Positions 46,111 to 58,800 are shown, numbered from the stretch's first letter. The stretch is 64,000 bases of DNA from Choristoneura fumiferana (GCF_025370935.1 NC_133495.1:3152943-3216942), one strand, 5' to 3'. The notes: generated by a model from the sequence alone, not told the origin. Translations and numbers: made by a program.

Positions 46111-49105
46111 TTTATAATAGTGTTTGTTTTTCTAACTTAACAGGTTTGACCATGCAGCCTATATATTTTTTAACTGTCCTTATATCTGTTTCTCTGTATG
46201 CCTGGCTTTATTTCCCATCCAGTCCAGTTTTTGGTATTTTCATCTAATCAAATAATTGACAAGATTACATTTTTTTAACACCTGTACATTACTACAAGAA
46301 TCAAAAGAGTTATGCCTCCTGAACATGGGAAAATATTTATTATAATTTATTTCTCCATATTTAAAAAAACACATAAAAAATATATATATCTGAATATAAT
46401 AGATAATTATGTTTCCTTTGCTTTTTTCACCAGAAAAAGGAGCTGTCATAATTTTGACAATGTCTATGTCAGATTTATGTGTTTTTTTTAATAGAGACTA
46501 GACAAAGGTTATTATAAGGATCTATTGTGTGGTAGTTTTGGAGTTATGCCCTTTTAGAATAAGCACATCTTAAAAAATTAGTAATAAATTAATTTATCGT
46601 ATTTAATTGTAGCGAAATTTTAAAAATATCAGCATCTTTCTCTTTCCAAACAGAATACAGAGAACGAATCAAATTATAGTCTTAGAAATATGTAATCTTG
46701 TCAATCTACAATGTTTGAACATTGTTGAAAAGGAACTCTACATGGGATTTTGATCTTTGTCCAGAGGGTAGAGACAGGTTGCATGTGTTTTTTGTTATAA
46801 CTGGTGTAAGTATAATAGAAGATAGCCCCGACTAACCCTCGTGGTCATTTAAAAGCACTGTTCCTGGTGTGCCTGCAACTGAGTAAAAGCAAAGTAACAA
46901 GACTGACACTTTGTCTGATACGTCTTATTACTATTTCAGTACATTTCTATCTCATGACATAATTTATCTTGTCTCGTTGGCTTTGCTTAAGACAGAAAAC
47001 ACCTCTAGCTCTCAATCTTGACAGCAAAACTAGTAAAAAAACACGAGGACTTAAACTCATAAGTCCTCCTGTACTTCACAAAGTACAAATCAATTGTAAG
47101 AATAACTGCCAAATGTACTTGGTGAATTACTAACACTATATATGGATGAAATAACGTCTGAAATAAAGTTTAATTATTATTATTATTATAGCACAAATTT
47201 TTCAATGAAATATGAACTTTAAATTAATGTAAGTAATTTCCAAAATCACAAACTTAGAATTCTCAGCTCCGTATGTAGAACTATGAATGATAAAAAAACT
47301 CAGGACTTACGAGGATAAATTAATCATCACAACACAATCACTTCACAAGTCTATTTTTAGCACAACAATGATAACATTAAGAGATGTCAAAGAGTCTAAT
47401 ATAAAAATGGGCTAGTCTAAAATGTAAATACATTGCTGATAAGGATAAACTTGTTGCTGCCTGCGGCGCGATCAGAATTGATAGCAGTTTTAAGGAGATT
47501 TATCTTCTGTCTGAATTCAGAGGACATAGGTACTAGGATATGACATATACATAAATATAAAATACTTATAATGAAGTTGTATTTTTTTTTCAATTTGGAA
47601 GGTGTCAGATAATTAAATTCCAACATGACAGAAGAATTAAGTAAGAAGCAAGCATGAAACATAACATAACTTTTAATAACATCTTATGTATTCTGTACCT
47701 GCAATTTTAAAGAATGATCAAAAACAAAAATTTTAATAAAATGTACCTAGTGGTGGACATAGTAGTAAAGGTAAGTCAGAAATAAAAGACAAGTATGAAT
47801 TTGTGCTAGAGTTTCCCTGTGAGGCATGTATAGTAAAGTCAAAGGTCTATGTAATCATAGACAGTTTTCCTAACTCTTTTACTACTATAGCTCAGCTACT
47901 GACTCATATTTATACATCCTCATATTTTCCTGCAATGACTGGTTAAATCAAATCTAAAGCCTGCCTGTTAAACTAAAGCAATTAAAAAAAAAGTTAGAAG
48001 CCCTAATTACTTCCCAGGATTAAAAGTTAATGAATAGTAATCAAATTAGAAATGATGAGATGTACAACAAAAACCTACTTTTGCAATAGAGAATACACAC
48101 TTCATCTGTCATCTTTGGCATTCTTTGGTTTGGCTGTCATTCTTTGATATGGTGTAGTGTAATGCAAATGCTACTTTTCTTATATGAACCTGTAGAATAC
48201 ACCTTTATAAAGAACCATACTATAGTATAATCTTTTGTAGCTCCACAATTCAAAGAAGAAGTGTGAACCTCAAACATTTGTTTTTATAATTGGCCATTTT
48301 CATGCAAAGATGATTATATCCATATTTTGATGCTGTTTTATTTAAAAAAATTGGAACAGAGGGACATAGGTATATAGCTCACTTACAGTTTTAATATGAT
48401 ATTTTTAAAGTGTTACAAAAGCATAAAATCTTGGGACTGTTATGCAGAATCTGGGACTATTGGCTGCCTTACTCAATGATTTAATTTAAATAGAGATTTA
48501 AATTATAAATTATTTAAATTTAACTATAATATGGAGTTTACAAAGCCAAATAAAATGCTCAAAATAAGCACATATGAGTCAGCTCCTTTAGACATTATTA
48601 AAGCTAATTATCAGATATACAACTGCCATAGATGAGGTTGGCAAAGATATATTAAACATAATAATTCTTAGAGCATTGGCATAACAACATACCTACATAA
48701 TATTATTTTAATTTGAATAATACTTTAGAATGTTTGAAGGTAGGTTCCGACATGGGAATTATTACAGTTGACTGACTGAAATATACATTATACTGTAAAC
48801 AAACATACATATACAGAAATTATGTTACTGGTAAATCACTGAATGGACATTAGTCTGTATAAAATTATTACACAATAACTAAAGCTGAAATGAATGATAT
48901 TATGCAATTTTCATAATTGGTTATACTACTTTTGATGGAAATAAAAATCAATTTAAAAATCCTTAATAAATAGCAGTGGAAAATAAACAAATAATTTGTA
49001 TCTAATCTAATTCAATTTAAACATAGAAAACAGAGTTCAGGAGAATCAATAGACTTTGATTATAAATTTTGATCAAGAAGTACTAGGCAGGAGAGGAGAA
49101 CTCAC
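46111..49105. other. AT-rich stretch of the probable G-alpha-s 5' intron
   Basis: No exon, recognisable repeat family or inverted element was supported in these 3 kb. There is a short (ATT)n run at 47172-47188. The interval lies between the proposed non-coding first exon and the first coding exon of G-alpha-s. Confidence 0.5.
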
Positions 49106-49511
49106 CAGCAGGTGGGAGTGGCGTTATCCACCGTGTCTTGGTTGGCCTGCGAAGGAGACTCGGCTCCCCGCGCGCCGCCCGCCACTGACGAAGCCGTGGT
49201 GCCGCGGCCGCTCACAGGGCCATCCTCCCCGCGCCGTCCCTCACAACCACACTGATATTACCTCCAGGACAACGATACCACTACTCGCATCGCTACCTGA
49301 AACCACCATATACCACATCAGATCACCACAGAACACAACACCAGACGCAGGAAGCTAGCTGCACTTCAGAAGAACCGCGAAGTCACGACTCAGGGAGAAC
49401 ACTGGTATCACACTCGCGAGGCAAACCGAGCGCCAAAACGCGCTACACGGTGCTCCCGTACCCATCCGCGCGACCGCGATGAGCCCGACCGTGTTCACGC
49501 CCAGTAACACT
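49106..49511 (-). promoter_or_regulatory. Putative G-alpha-s promoter and non-coding first exon
   Basis: A GC-rich block on the minus strand. A perfect donor, CTG|GTGAGTTCT, lies at the 49105/49106 boundary, and an arthropod initiator, TTCAGTG, places +1 at 49511 on the minus strand. A 406-nt untranslated exon spliced to the acceptor at 40817 would complete the G-alpha-s transcript. No DPE is present at +28. Alternatives: an independent non-coding transcript, or a different first exon. Confidence 0.45.
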
Positions 49512-51002
49512 GAACTACAATATCTTACACGAAAAAATGGCAACCTTCATAAATTTTGTACGGACACATCACACACTAACACTGTATTATACTGCCATAT
49601 TTAAACTTTCACAGGTTAATTATAGACCAGACGTTACTATTAACGCTTGAACATAAGTAAAAGCTGAGAAAATAATATTTATAAATAGCTTCAGATTATT
49701 TTGATACAAATCTAAATCGGTCTAACATCACTGCATACACACCCTCGATTCGGGCGGAGTAGATCCTCTTCTTTCTCTTTGCAATACTTTTAACATACGA
49801 AAACTAGCACGGATTAGTTAATAAGAGTACAATTAAATGACCTACACCCTGATAACTACAAAGACATTTTGTAGCAATGACAGCAATCCGTATCGGCTTC
49901 ACAGAACCTGTGAAAAAATCAACATGTCGCCAAAAGGTGTTTTATCGTTGATATTTCAGGAGAATAGAGATAAAGGGGCGTGGTCAAACACAATCGAGAT
50001 AATTTATTACTGTCAATAAGGTTCATAGGATTTAAATATTATTATTATATTATTATATTTAATAAATCGAATATTTACATTATGTGAATAACAGAAATAA
50101 TAATTACCTTTGAAATTCAAAATGAGCCAAATAACAAATTATAAACTAGTGAATATTATCTAATATTAGTAAATTAGAATGAATTTAAATGAAAACTAAA
50201 CTATATTAATAAATTAACCCGAAAAGTTCACGAAGAATATATAATAATAATGTAATATACAGTAAAGTTTAACTTGATACTTGACAGGATACCTGGCGAA
50301 ACAAAATCCCTTGAATAGCCAGACTTATAAACAACACTTTTTTCAAACTTTTATTTTTCATTTAAATATGGTAACATCGTGAAATCCGTCATTCTGAACA
50401 GCTGTCATGTTAATTTGTCAAATGATGACAACCAGGGGGGGACAGTCGCCTAACCGTACTAATTCATGTCGATAGCGCATCATCTAACCTAAAAGTCAAA
50501 GATTGTTGTCAGATAGATGTCCTGATATCATTAATTCTTTTGTCATATATTACCGCAAAGAACTTTAATTTGATTGACATGATTGAATTTCTAATGTCAC
50601 ATAATTGTATCGCTCAGTCGTACACATAGTGTAAACCCTCTATGTCAGGCCAGGCTCACGCCAAGGACAAGATGGCTAATGGAACTCAAGTGCTCAGAAC
50701 ACATTGCATGCGCAAACGGAAAATTGATTTTAACTTAAGACTGTTTTATTCTCTTTGCATAAGTATGTGGTTTAGCAAGCAAATCCGTAAAGTAAAAGAA
50801 TCCTGTCTATTAATGCTATACGTATGGATGGATATATCAAATGGTACTGTTACGTGCGGCGCTTAAAACGGTCTGCATAATGAGACGAGACTCTCGGTAT
50901 ATTATTACTCTTTGATGTTCGGAGTTCGGGTCGGGCGCGCAATTTTGCCCACTAATTATTGTTACTGCAAATAACAAAATATATATATAATTTCGTAAGA
51001 CC
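49512..51002. other. Shared upstream region between G-alpha-s and Orc6
   Basis: About 1.5 kb between the proposed G-alpha-s start site and the Orc6 ATG on the opposite strand. Candidate Orc6 initiator TCAGTC at 50614-50619, without a DPE; the ATG at 51003 has a good context (AAGACCATGG). The rest is AT-rich with no recognised repeat. Confidence 0.4.
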
Positions 51003-52514
51003 ATGGCTTCGTACAATAAAACTCTTCAACTTCTAGCATCAAAAATGGGTCTAAGGGAGGAAGATAAAGTGTTAAGGTATATTTTCGATGTTTCCGAATC
51101 GCAAGCAATTTTTTACGTTTCATTCAAAATTGAGTGCTATGTTCGTATTCAGCAAGTTTTTTGGGCAGAAATGCTACTAACAAACAATTCTGCAAGGAAA
51201 AACATTTTTTTATTTATGCGTAGTTCTAAAACTGTTAATGTTTTTTTTTTAAATATTATTATTTCATATTTCCAGTAAGGCTGCCGAGTTTGAACGACTA
51301 CTGCAGACTAAAACTGTTGCCGGGAGCAACTTGAGCGACACGAGCAAGGTGGTGATCTGTCTGGACTTAGCTGCAGGCATTTATGGAGTCGAATTAGATG
51401 TGGTAAGACTCAAACAAAGCTCTTTTTTAACCAACTTCAATAAAAGGAGGAGGTTATCAATTTGTTTTTTTTATATCCAGTACAGTAATATATAGGAAGG
51501 TCAGCCCCAAATTTTTACTTACTATTTGCTATTAACAAACTATTGAATAGATTTCTTTTATTTATTTTTCTCTCTTGATGTTGCTCATGCTTTAGGGCGC
51601 TACATACACTAAATTCCGATTTGGATTCAGTAAATACATCACGCACATACATTTATTTCAATTCTGAACGCACAGGCCACCATGCAGAATTCTGAAACAG
51701 AGAAAAGTTTGAACAGAAAACTACTGTCCGTATATGGCAGGTCCATAGATTTGTATAGAATTACTGCATTTGAAATTCCTAATAATCCATTATTTGTGTG
51801 CTAGGATCTGCTCCTGAGTGTCCGTGCTGCAGTTTTGATTTCTTTTACAGTTATCTGTCTGGCTAATAAAAAGTAACTGCCAATGTTTAACTTATTTTAC
51901 TAAAATAGCATAAAGCAGCATGGATGCCTCACGCGTCTAGTGTAACAGTCGTGCATAACTACTCATAATTTGCCAGTTTTTGCCATAGTTTTGGTCACCT
52001 TTTAACATAGGTAGGGTAGTAAAGAAGTTGAAAAAAAACTGTTAACCAATAACTTAATATCCCATGTATTTTTCAGAAAACAGCAGTGAAATACTCGGGT
52101 CTAAAGCCAGTAGCATATACAAGTAACCGCAAGACTGTGGAAAACCTTCTAGAGCTGAACACCAGCAAGCTATCGGTGCCATTGCTGTGTGTCTCCTTGC
52201 AGTGCACGGGGGTTCAGGAGACTGCTGAGAAGATACTTGAGGAGTACCAGAGACATGCAAAAGTGGTATAAAATTCTTGCCAAATATCTATCAAGTATCA
52301 GTTTATATCAGTCGAAGAACTGATAACCGCTGGGGCAAACGAGTTCTTGAGTGGAGACTGCAAATCGGCAAGCGTGGCGTAGGACGCCCTCAGACTAGGT
52401 GGAGCGATGATCTTTGCAGGTTAGCTGGCAAGAACTGGATGAGACTGGCCGAGGATTGTGCTCAGTGGCGTGCAACTGGAGAGGCCTATGTCCAGCAGTG
52501 GACTAAGATAGGCC

Positions 52515-52550
<36 letters not shown>

Positions 52551-54647
52551 CTATCAAATATATGTAAAGTTCTTGGGGGTTTGGGTTCTATGCACAATGG
52601 CCAGGTCAATTCTTGGCTCTTAGAGGTGGCATCTGACAAAGCAATTTTTGCATTCACCACTTCTTTGATCTGTCCCTTGTGTAATCACTGAGTGAGCACC
52701 CGTGAGACTGACATGATCACCTGAAGTAATAGGGAATATGCATGAAACAAAAATTTTCTCTTAAATGACTTAATGTTATAAAACAAAAAAAAACATTGGG
52801 ACAAAATCATAGCAATATCTGTTGAAAATTATGGAAGACAACAAATGAAGTTTACATTAGATCTCTTTCTAGAAAAATGTAATTTAGTAGGATGGACTTT
52901 CTTTTTTTCTTGTGGAACATGATGTTGAGTAACTTTTCTAATTTTCAGGAGGTGGATCTAAGTCTCCCACAATATGTATGCATGGCTGTATTTCAAGCTT
53001 GTAGGTAAGTAAATTATAATACATGTGTTTATGTATTAGGTATAATGATATCTCACATGGTACAGAAATGTAGTTTGAATGACAATGCAAGTACAGTCAA
53101 CAAATAATACAGTCAGCAAAAACCTTGTATTAAACATAACATTCTTAACAAAAAAACTTATTTACTTTGATACTCCCACGAGGTTGAGATTTACGCGCAT
53201 CTCAAAGCCTGAAATTAATTAAAAGAAATAAAGACCGCAATATAATTTTTGAAAATTCCTGTGGAAATTTTTTAAACTCCCAGAAATTTAACTGCTAGAC
53301 TTAATAGTTCACGAAATGTGAGCAAAGCCATGGTTAAAGCTTATTTAAACCATATTGAACGATTGTTGACTGTGGTGAGTTATATTAAAAGTTTTCACTT
53401 CTGGAAGTCAAGAAATAACTGTCAAACATCAACAAACAATTAAGGTCATAAAAGCATGTATGTTACCAAGACGTCAAAAAATACTATACATCTTTATGCC
53501 ACTAACCATAAGGTCAGTGTATACTATACATATATTTGACGCTATGGATATACATACTTGAATGAACATGGCAATTTTTTAATATTTTCAGAATTAACAA
53601 AGTGAAAGTGTCGAAAGTCAAAATAAACGAGAAATGTCGCCTGAAGCCTGCACAATGGGCCAAGCTTGAGGCTGACTGGGCTAGCTTTGTGAACGAGAAA
53701 TTCAACATCGCCAAGAAAAAAAGGGGGAGGCCTGCCAAGAACGCTGTGAACAGTGGTAAGACAGTTTTAATTCATTCGCTAAGTCGGACGCCCTGCGCGC
53801 ATACTTTGTTGCGTAACAAACTCGTGATATAACGATTTTTGTTACTAGTTTCGATCACTTTTCAATATAGGGTACTTATACAAAATTACCACCTGTCCCA
53901 CAACCAACTTTTTTTGGGGTAATTTTGTTTAATGCTGAAACTAGAATAATGAATTGGCCAACAACAAAGTCACGAAAAAAAAGGGCTGGATTTTTTGACA
54001 TTTCATTTAAGTACATACATACCTTTTTATGTATTCTGACACCATATAACTTATTGTTATATTGCACATTAGGCATTACGACGGTAAGGTGCCGCAAAAG
54101 ATGCTAAAAAAATACATTGATGTTTCCAGATGATAATCAAGAGATGGAAGCAGATTCTAAAGAGGAAGGCCCCACGGAAATTGAGATAGAACCATATGAG
54201 ACTTGGAAACAGCGCATGCTAGAAAGCGCCTATGAAGAACTCAAACAATTAAAGATGAAAGAAAATGAGACTAGGCTGAAATCGCCTAGAAAAGCGACAG
54301 TTAAAGAAACAAATAAAATCTTATCGAAAGAAGTTACTATGGGTACCCCGCAGAAAAAAGTTACTAGGGGTACCCCACAAAAAGAGGTTTCTAGGGGTAC
54401 CCCACAAAAAGTTACTAGTGGAACCCCATCGAAAGAAATTACTAGGGGTAGCCCACAAAAAGAGGTTTCTAGAGGTACCCCACACAAAGAAGTTACTAGA
54501 TATACGCCACCGGAAGATATGTTTGGAAATATCCTAAATAACATGTCTCCTCGGAGATCCCCTAGGAAAAGTCCCCAAAAGTTTTCTCCATACAAAACCC
54601 CTAATAAGAACAATGGAGTCAGATTGCTGTTTCCTACTAATTTATGA
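51003..54647 (+). CDS. Orc6: Origin recognition complex subunit 6 with AT-hook and repeated CDK-site tail, 6 exons
   Basis: Smallest ORC subunit; its TFIIB-like cyclin-box folds bind DNA and its C-terminal helix binds Orc3. Exons: 51003-51076, 51276-51402, 52077-52265, 52949-53004, 53592-53755 and 54130-54647; the phases join to 375 aa. N-terminal KMGLREEDKVL and central YVCMAVFQACR match metazoan Orc6. KKKRGRPAK at 190-198 is an AT-hook core. EPYETWKQRML at 224-234 is the C-terminal helix; Y226 aligns with the tyrosine altered in Meier-Gorlin syndrome. Drosophila Orc6 (about 257 aa) ends soon after this helix, but here about 120 residues follow with seven diverged 9-residue repeats and 12 S/T-P-x-K/R sites. 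The exon 3 donor (GTATAA) is weak but gives the only good frame. Confidence 0.94.
52315..52555 (+). mobile_element. LINE 3' end with (GAT)n tail
   Basis: Encodes a LINE ORF2 C-terminal remnant (VLEWRLQIGKRGVGRP, TRWSDDLCRLAGKNWM, AYVQQWTKIGR) followed by a (GAT)n tail at 52516-52551. The GRP-x-TRW-x-DDL and YVQQWT motifs are typical of RTE-like LINEs of insects. A 5'-truncated insertion in Orc6 intron 3. Confidence 0.8.
53040..53150 (+). repeat. Interspersed repeat shared with SLC9C intron 4
   Basis: AAATGTAGTTTGAATGACAA, GTACAGTCAACAAATAATAC and AGTCAGCAAAAACC parallel 63080-63140. Class unknown; may be a 3' LINE or SINE fragment. Confidence 0.5.
53440..53565. repeat. Diverged GTACAGTCAAGG-family MITE
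   Basis: AAGGTCATAAAAGCATGTAT at the left, CATCTTTATGCCACTAACCA in the middle and TTTGACGCTATGGATATACA at the right follow the order in 20313-20445 and 63465-63720; the terminal GTACAGTC is lost. In Orc6 intron 4, ending just before exon 5. Confidence 0.6.
54330..54515 (+). repeat. In-frame 27-bp tandem repeats in Orc6 exon 6
   Basis: Seven diverged units encoding E-V-T/S-R-G-T-P-Q-K (residues 271-332). One unit lacks the first residue; the last has TPPE. Unit-to-unit changes are mainly at degenerate or conservative positions, while S/T-P-x-K is kept in six of seven. Confidence 0.9.
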
Positions 54648-55858
54648 CCAAAGATATTGCAGTAAGACTGATATTTCTCAATTTTTCATAAAGTTAAATT
54701 ATAATTTGTGAGGCCTTTAATTATAGGAAAATGTGTGAGAGTTGATTTTAGTAAAAGGGTATTGTGTAAGTATGTGCCTTAAACGCAACAAACTACGAGT
54801 TAAATTCGACCAATAATTTTAATTCACTGGAATTTTATATTGAATGTTTTTAATGTTTCTAAGACTAAGATATTCGATAAGCCATTATGGGTTTGAAATT
54901 GACTTTTTTTTAAATTTAAGACTCGTTTTTAATGTAATGTGTAATTTTAAATTATTATCTTAATTATATAATTGAAAACCGGAACTTTTATTATTATTTA
55001 TAGCCTGCGGAGACTCGTGTCAAATTTTTAATAATAGTAGATTGTACAACAACAGCAAAAAACTAGCCATTTTACCTGAGGCGTTCATATAGCCGTGTGG
55101 GTGTACCGGCTCGGGTGGATAGACACGTCGAGGGGAAAATGGGTTTAATGCTCGAGTTTTACACTCTGCTTTTCACTTCGATGGCGAGGAAATGAAATAG
55201 CAACAGTGGAAACAATGATTCACTTTCTATGTACCTTTTATTTTTTAGGCTTTATTATAATAGTTCCATTATTTTAATTTTACTGATGTATTATGATTGA
55301 TTTTTAGTTTTATATAAATTAAAAAATATTTGAAAAATATATAGAAACTTTTTTGTTTGTGGCTGTTGACACCTGATTACCTTGGTCTTGAGTTGGTATT
55401 AGATGAAGATTTTTTTTTATGCACTAGAGCATAAAAAGTCATTTTATGTCGCCTAGATACAGCATAAACACGAACTTTACGAGCATGAGAAGTGAAAAAG
55501 AATTTTCAACCAAATTGGGAACCAAATAAAAGTTGACTTTTGTTTTGGCGTTATGTTCAAAATTTGTACGTACGATGGGTCTTTTAGTGTCAACCAGAGA
55601 TGTTCGTGGAGGCGTTGCGTGAGGATTGTTTCTCATGAACCAATAGAAACATTTTATTAACCTATCCTCGCTTCGCTCAACTGTTTGCACTAGAGCTGTG
55701 CTGTGCGAGCAAGTACATTCCTCGCGACACATCCTCGCGCGTCTCTGGTAGAAACTCAGCCTAATAATTTCAATGGTGTGAACTTTATCTTAAAGACATT
55801 TAGACTGATTTAAACAATAGTTCAATGTCGTCATCTACTTGGTCATGCGCCTTCAAAT
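54648..55858. other. Orc6 to SLC9C intergenic interval
   Basis: Contains the two-copy repeat at 55025-55210 (partner 33955-34110) and the MITE relative at 55590-55765. The rest is AT-rich. AAATAAA at 55523 is a possible but unproven poly(A) signal for Orc6. Confidence 0.5.
55590..55765. repeat. Diverged MITE related to 22134-22334
   Basis: AACCAGAGATGTTCG, CATGAACCAATAGAAACATT, CTCGCTTCGCTCAACTGTTT and ACATCCTCGCGCGTCTCTGG resemble the interior of 22134-22334. Ends about 95 bp before the SLC9C ATG. Confidence 0.55.
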
Positions 55859-58800
55859 ATGGCACGAATATTGTCACTACTTTTTACTCTTGCACCAATA
55901 CTTTCTCAAGCTCAAAATGTCGGCAACAATTCGAATTATAGCAACACAACAGTTGTATTCGATGACCCTAGTCGCCCGACGCTGGCTTACCCCAACGCCT
56001 TAGCGTTTCTGTTCGTCTTCACGACACTTCTCGTGGGGGTAGTTGTGAGAGGAATCATGCTTTGGACAAGCATGTGTATCCCTTATAGGGTCGTAATGTT
56101 TGCCATTGGAGCCCTGTTAGGGTACTGTGCGAATGTGCACCCGACTTTTAAACCGATTGTCGGCGTGTGCTTCATTGATATTGACATAGTTTTAATAACT
56201 TTTCTACCCATCATTTTGTTTAATATCTCGTACGCGGTTGATGCTCATTCATTTTGGAAGAGCTTTCCTCAAATTGTGTTAGTGTCTGTGCCTGGAGTGT
56301 TATTAACGAGTTTGATGGCTGCCTTCATGGCTTTCTATGTTATTGAAACGTCATGGAATTTTGCAACAGCGGTGTTATTCGGCATTGTGTGTTCTCCAAT
56401 CTATCCCATGGAAGTTGTGAAGAATTTGAAAGAAATGTCGAGGTGTAAATACGTCAGTGTTTTGCTGCTCGGAGAAGGCGTTATAGGAGACGCGACTGTG
56501 ATGATCGTTTTCACGATTGTATTTGGATACTTGGCTTTAGCCGTGACAGAAGCGTCACAGATATCAATGTTGCTCCTACGCTTTGCTGGCGGAGGTATTT
56601 TACTAGGCATCGTCATGGGGAAAGTCGTAGCGACCCTGTTATCTTTAACTTACTACGATTTGCTATGCGCGGTAACAGTGACACTAGCTGGAGCGTTTTT
56701 AACGTATTACGTGGGGGAGAAGTTTCTTTACGTCTCCGGGTTGTTAGGTACAGTGATAGCTGGGGTTCTTGTTAGTAATAGGAAATCTACGATAGCTGGT
56801 GAAGTTGAGCAGGTCGTGTCCCACTTTTGGATGATATTGTCGCATGCTGCGAACACTCTGATCTTTACGATGGTTGGGGTAGTTATCTTCGAGAGGGTTG
56901 CGAATGTTATAACAGTGAGGGAGATCTCGCTGGTGTTTGTGACTTATACGACGGTGTATTGTTCGCGGCTGATGGCGTATGCCGCGATGACGCCTGTCCT
57001 GAGGCTGATGGGGTATGGCATAACGTGGCCGCATAGCTTGGCGTGTGTGTGGGGTGGCTTAAGAGGACCGTTGCCGCTTTGCTTGGCGCTGATCGTGCGG
57101 GAGACACCCGCAGTTGCTGACGCTGGCGAGGTATGTGTAATCTACCTATCACGTTGTAAAAGTTTCTGATTACTAGGAATTAATGTATCAAAAACGGAGA
57201 TGCATGCAAGCAGTGGCGGACTGTTAAGCCGTTAGAGGCGCGGTGCGGGGCGACATAGCTGCCCCTCCCCTCCCTGTTCCCCCCTGGCGACGCGTTTGTT
57301 ATCATATGTGAAGATTATACTAGTAGGTATAGATATAATAATTTGAGAATACAGCACTCACCTGCTGTATTGTGTTTTACATTTTCGAAAAAAAGAAGCT
57401 GCTTTTAAAAAAAAAACATGAAAAAACTAACTAGGTAACGTAGGTACAATTTTTTTTGCAATAGGTATTACTAAGTACACTACTGAAAATATACGGGTTA
57501 ATCAAAATTTCATTAAAAATCGATCGGAAAACACTAAACATGTTGAAAGCACGCTGAAATTTAACAAATATACTATAGATTTTATTGATCATTGATAACT
57601 TTATATCAGTCAGGTAGATAGCAAAGTTCTCAACGGAAACACTCGTAAAAAGATAATTGCATTTATATGCATTTGTATACAATTTAGAGTTCATGCTCGC
57701 ACATCAACTAGACTATAAACATATATTTATCTGATTATCTGTATCTTAGTTTAAGCATGCTAAGCTTTATGTATGTATGAAGCCGTGGTGGCCTAGTGGT
57801 TTGACCTATCGCCTCTCAAGCAGAGGGTCGTGGGTTCAAACCCCGGCTTGCACCTCTGAGTTTTTCTAAATTCATGTGCGGAATTACATTTGAAATTTAC
57901 CACGAGCTTTGCGGTGAAGGAAAACATCGTGAGGAAACCTGCACAAACCTGCGAAGCAATTCAATGGTGCGTGTGAAGTTCCCAATCCGCACTGGGCCCG
58001 CGTGGGAACTATGGCCCAAGCCCTCTTGTTCTGAGAGGAGGCCTGTGCCCAGCAGTGGGACGTATATAGGCTGGGATGATGATGAAGCTTTATGTCCTTC
58101 TCGTTTTAAGAATTTAAAATTGTTTATCGGAATTTTGTACGAAATACTTTTTTTCATAAAAACTTGCTTCCCATCTGCCGGAAAATAGGTTATGGAAATT
58201 GGGAGTCCTTTTCACACATTTTACTTTGTAACAGTTTTGTTTCGGTATGAATATGCATTATGCTTATGCATTTATACCTATTTAGGTATTCAAATGTTTT
58301 TCTCTAGTTTGTCGATCCTTATTATTGATTGCTCTTCTCTACCACTCAAAGGTTGACTGGCAGAGATCCCTTCAGGGATAAGTCCGACTTTGTTATGCTA
58401 ACTTTTTGTGTAGGAGTATAAACAAACAAAAAAACAATATGGACCTTAACAAATTTAAGAATGAGAAAATAGAATGGGAGGGGGGAGGGGAGTTCGGCCT
58501 CCGGAACTCCCACTCACCGTACGAAACACAGTAGCAAAACTACTATTTCACGCCGGTATTCTGTGGGAGTGTGGTACCAACCCGGTCGAGCCGGCCCATT
58601 CGTACTGCAGCCAGCAAGTGGTTACAGTAGGGCTCTACCTCATAAGAAAATAAGTTAAAAAGTTTCTCGATGAGGGCTACGGCATAGATGTCGCTAGCGT
58701 CACTGCTTAAGTGACTAAGTAAGAAACAAACAAGCTGAGATATGAGGTGCATAGGGGAAATTCGTGTCGGTACCGTTGACCATCAGTGGTGTAGCGGTAT

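Noticed and set aside
48000..49000. Possible extra exons in the AT-rich region upstream of G-alpha-s
   Set aside because: No open frame with splice sites or family similarity; composition alone explains the short frames.
54230..54613. 127-residue open frame on the minus strand opposite Orc6 exon 6
   Set aside because: It is the complement of the Orc6 tandem repeats; the plus strand has the correct splice phase, a conserved helix and the family similarity.
57781..57856. Possible tRNA gene (GGTTCAAACCC B box)
   Set aside because: It is the head of a dispersed SINE with a conserved non-tRNA body and a GATGAT tail, not a stand-alone tRNA.
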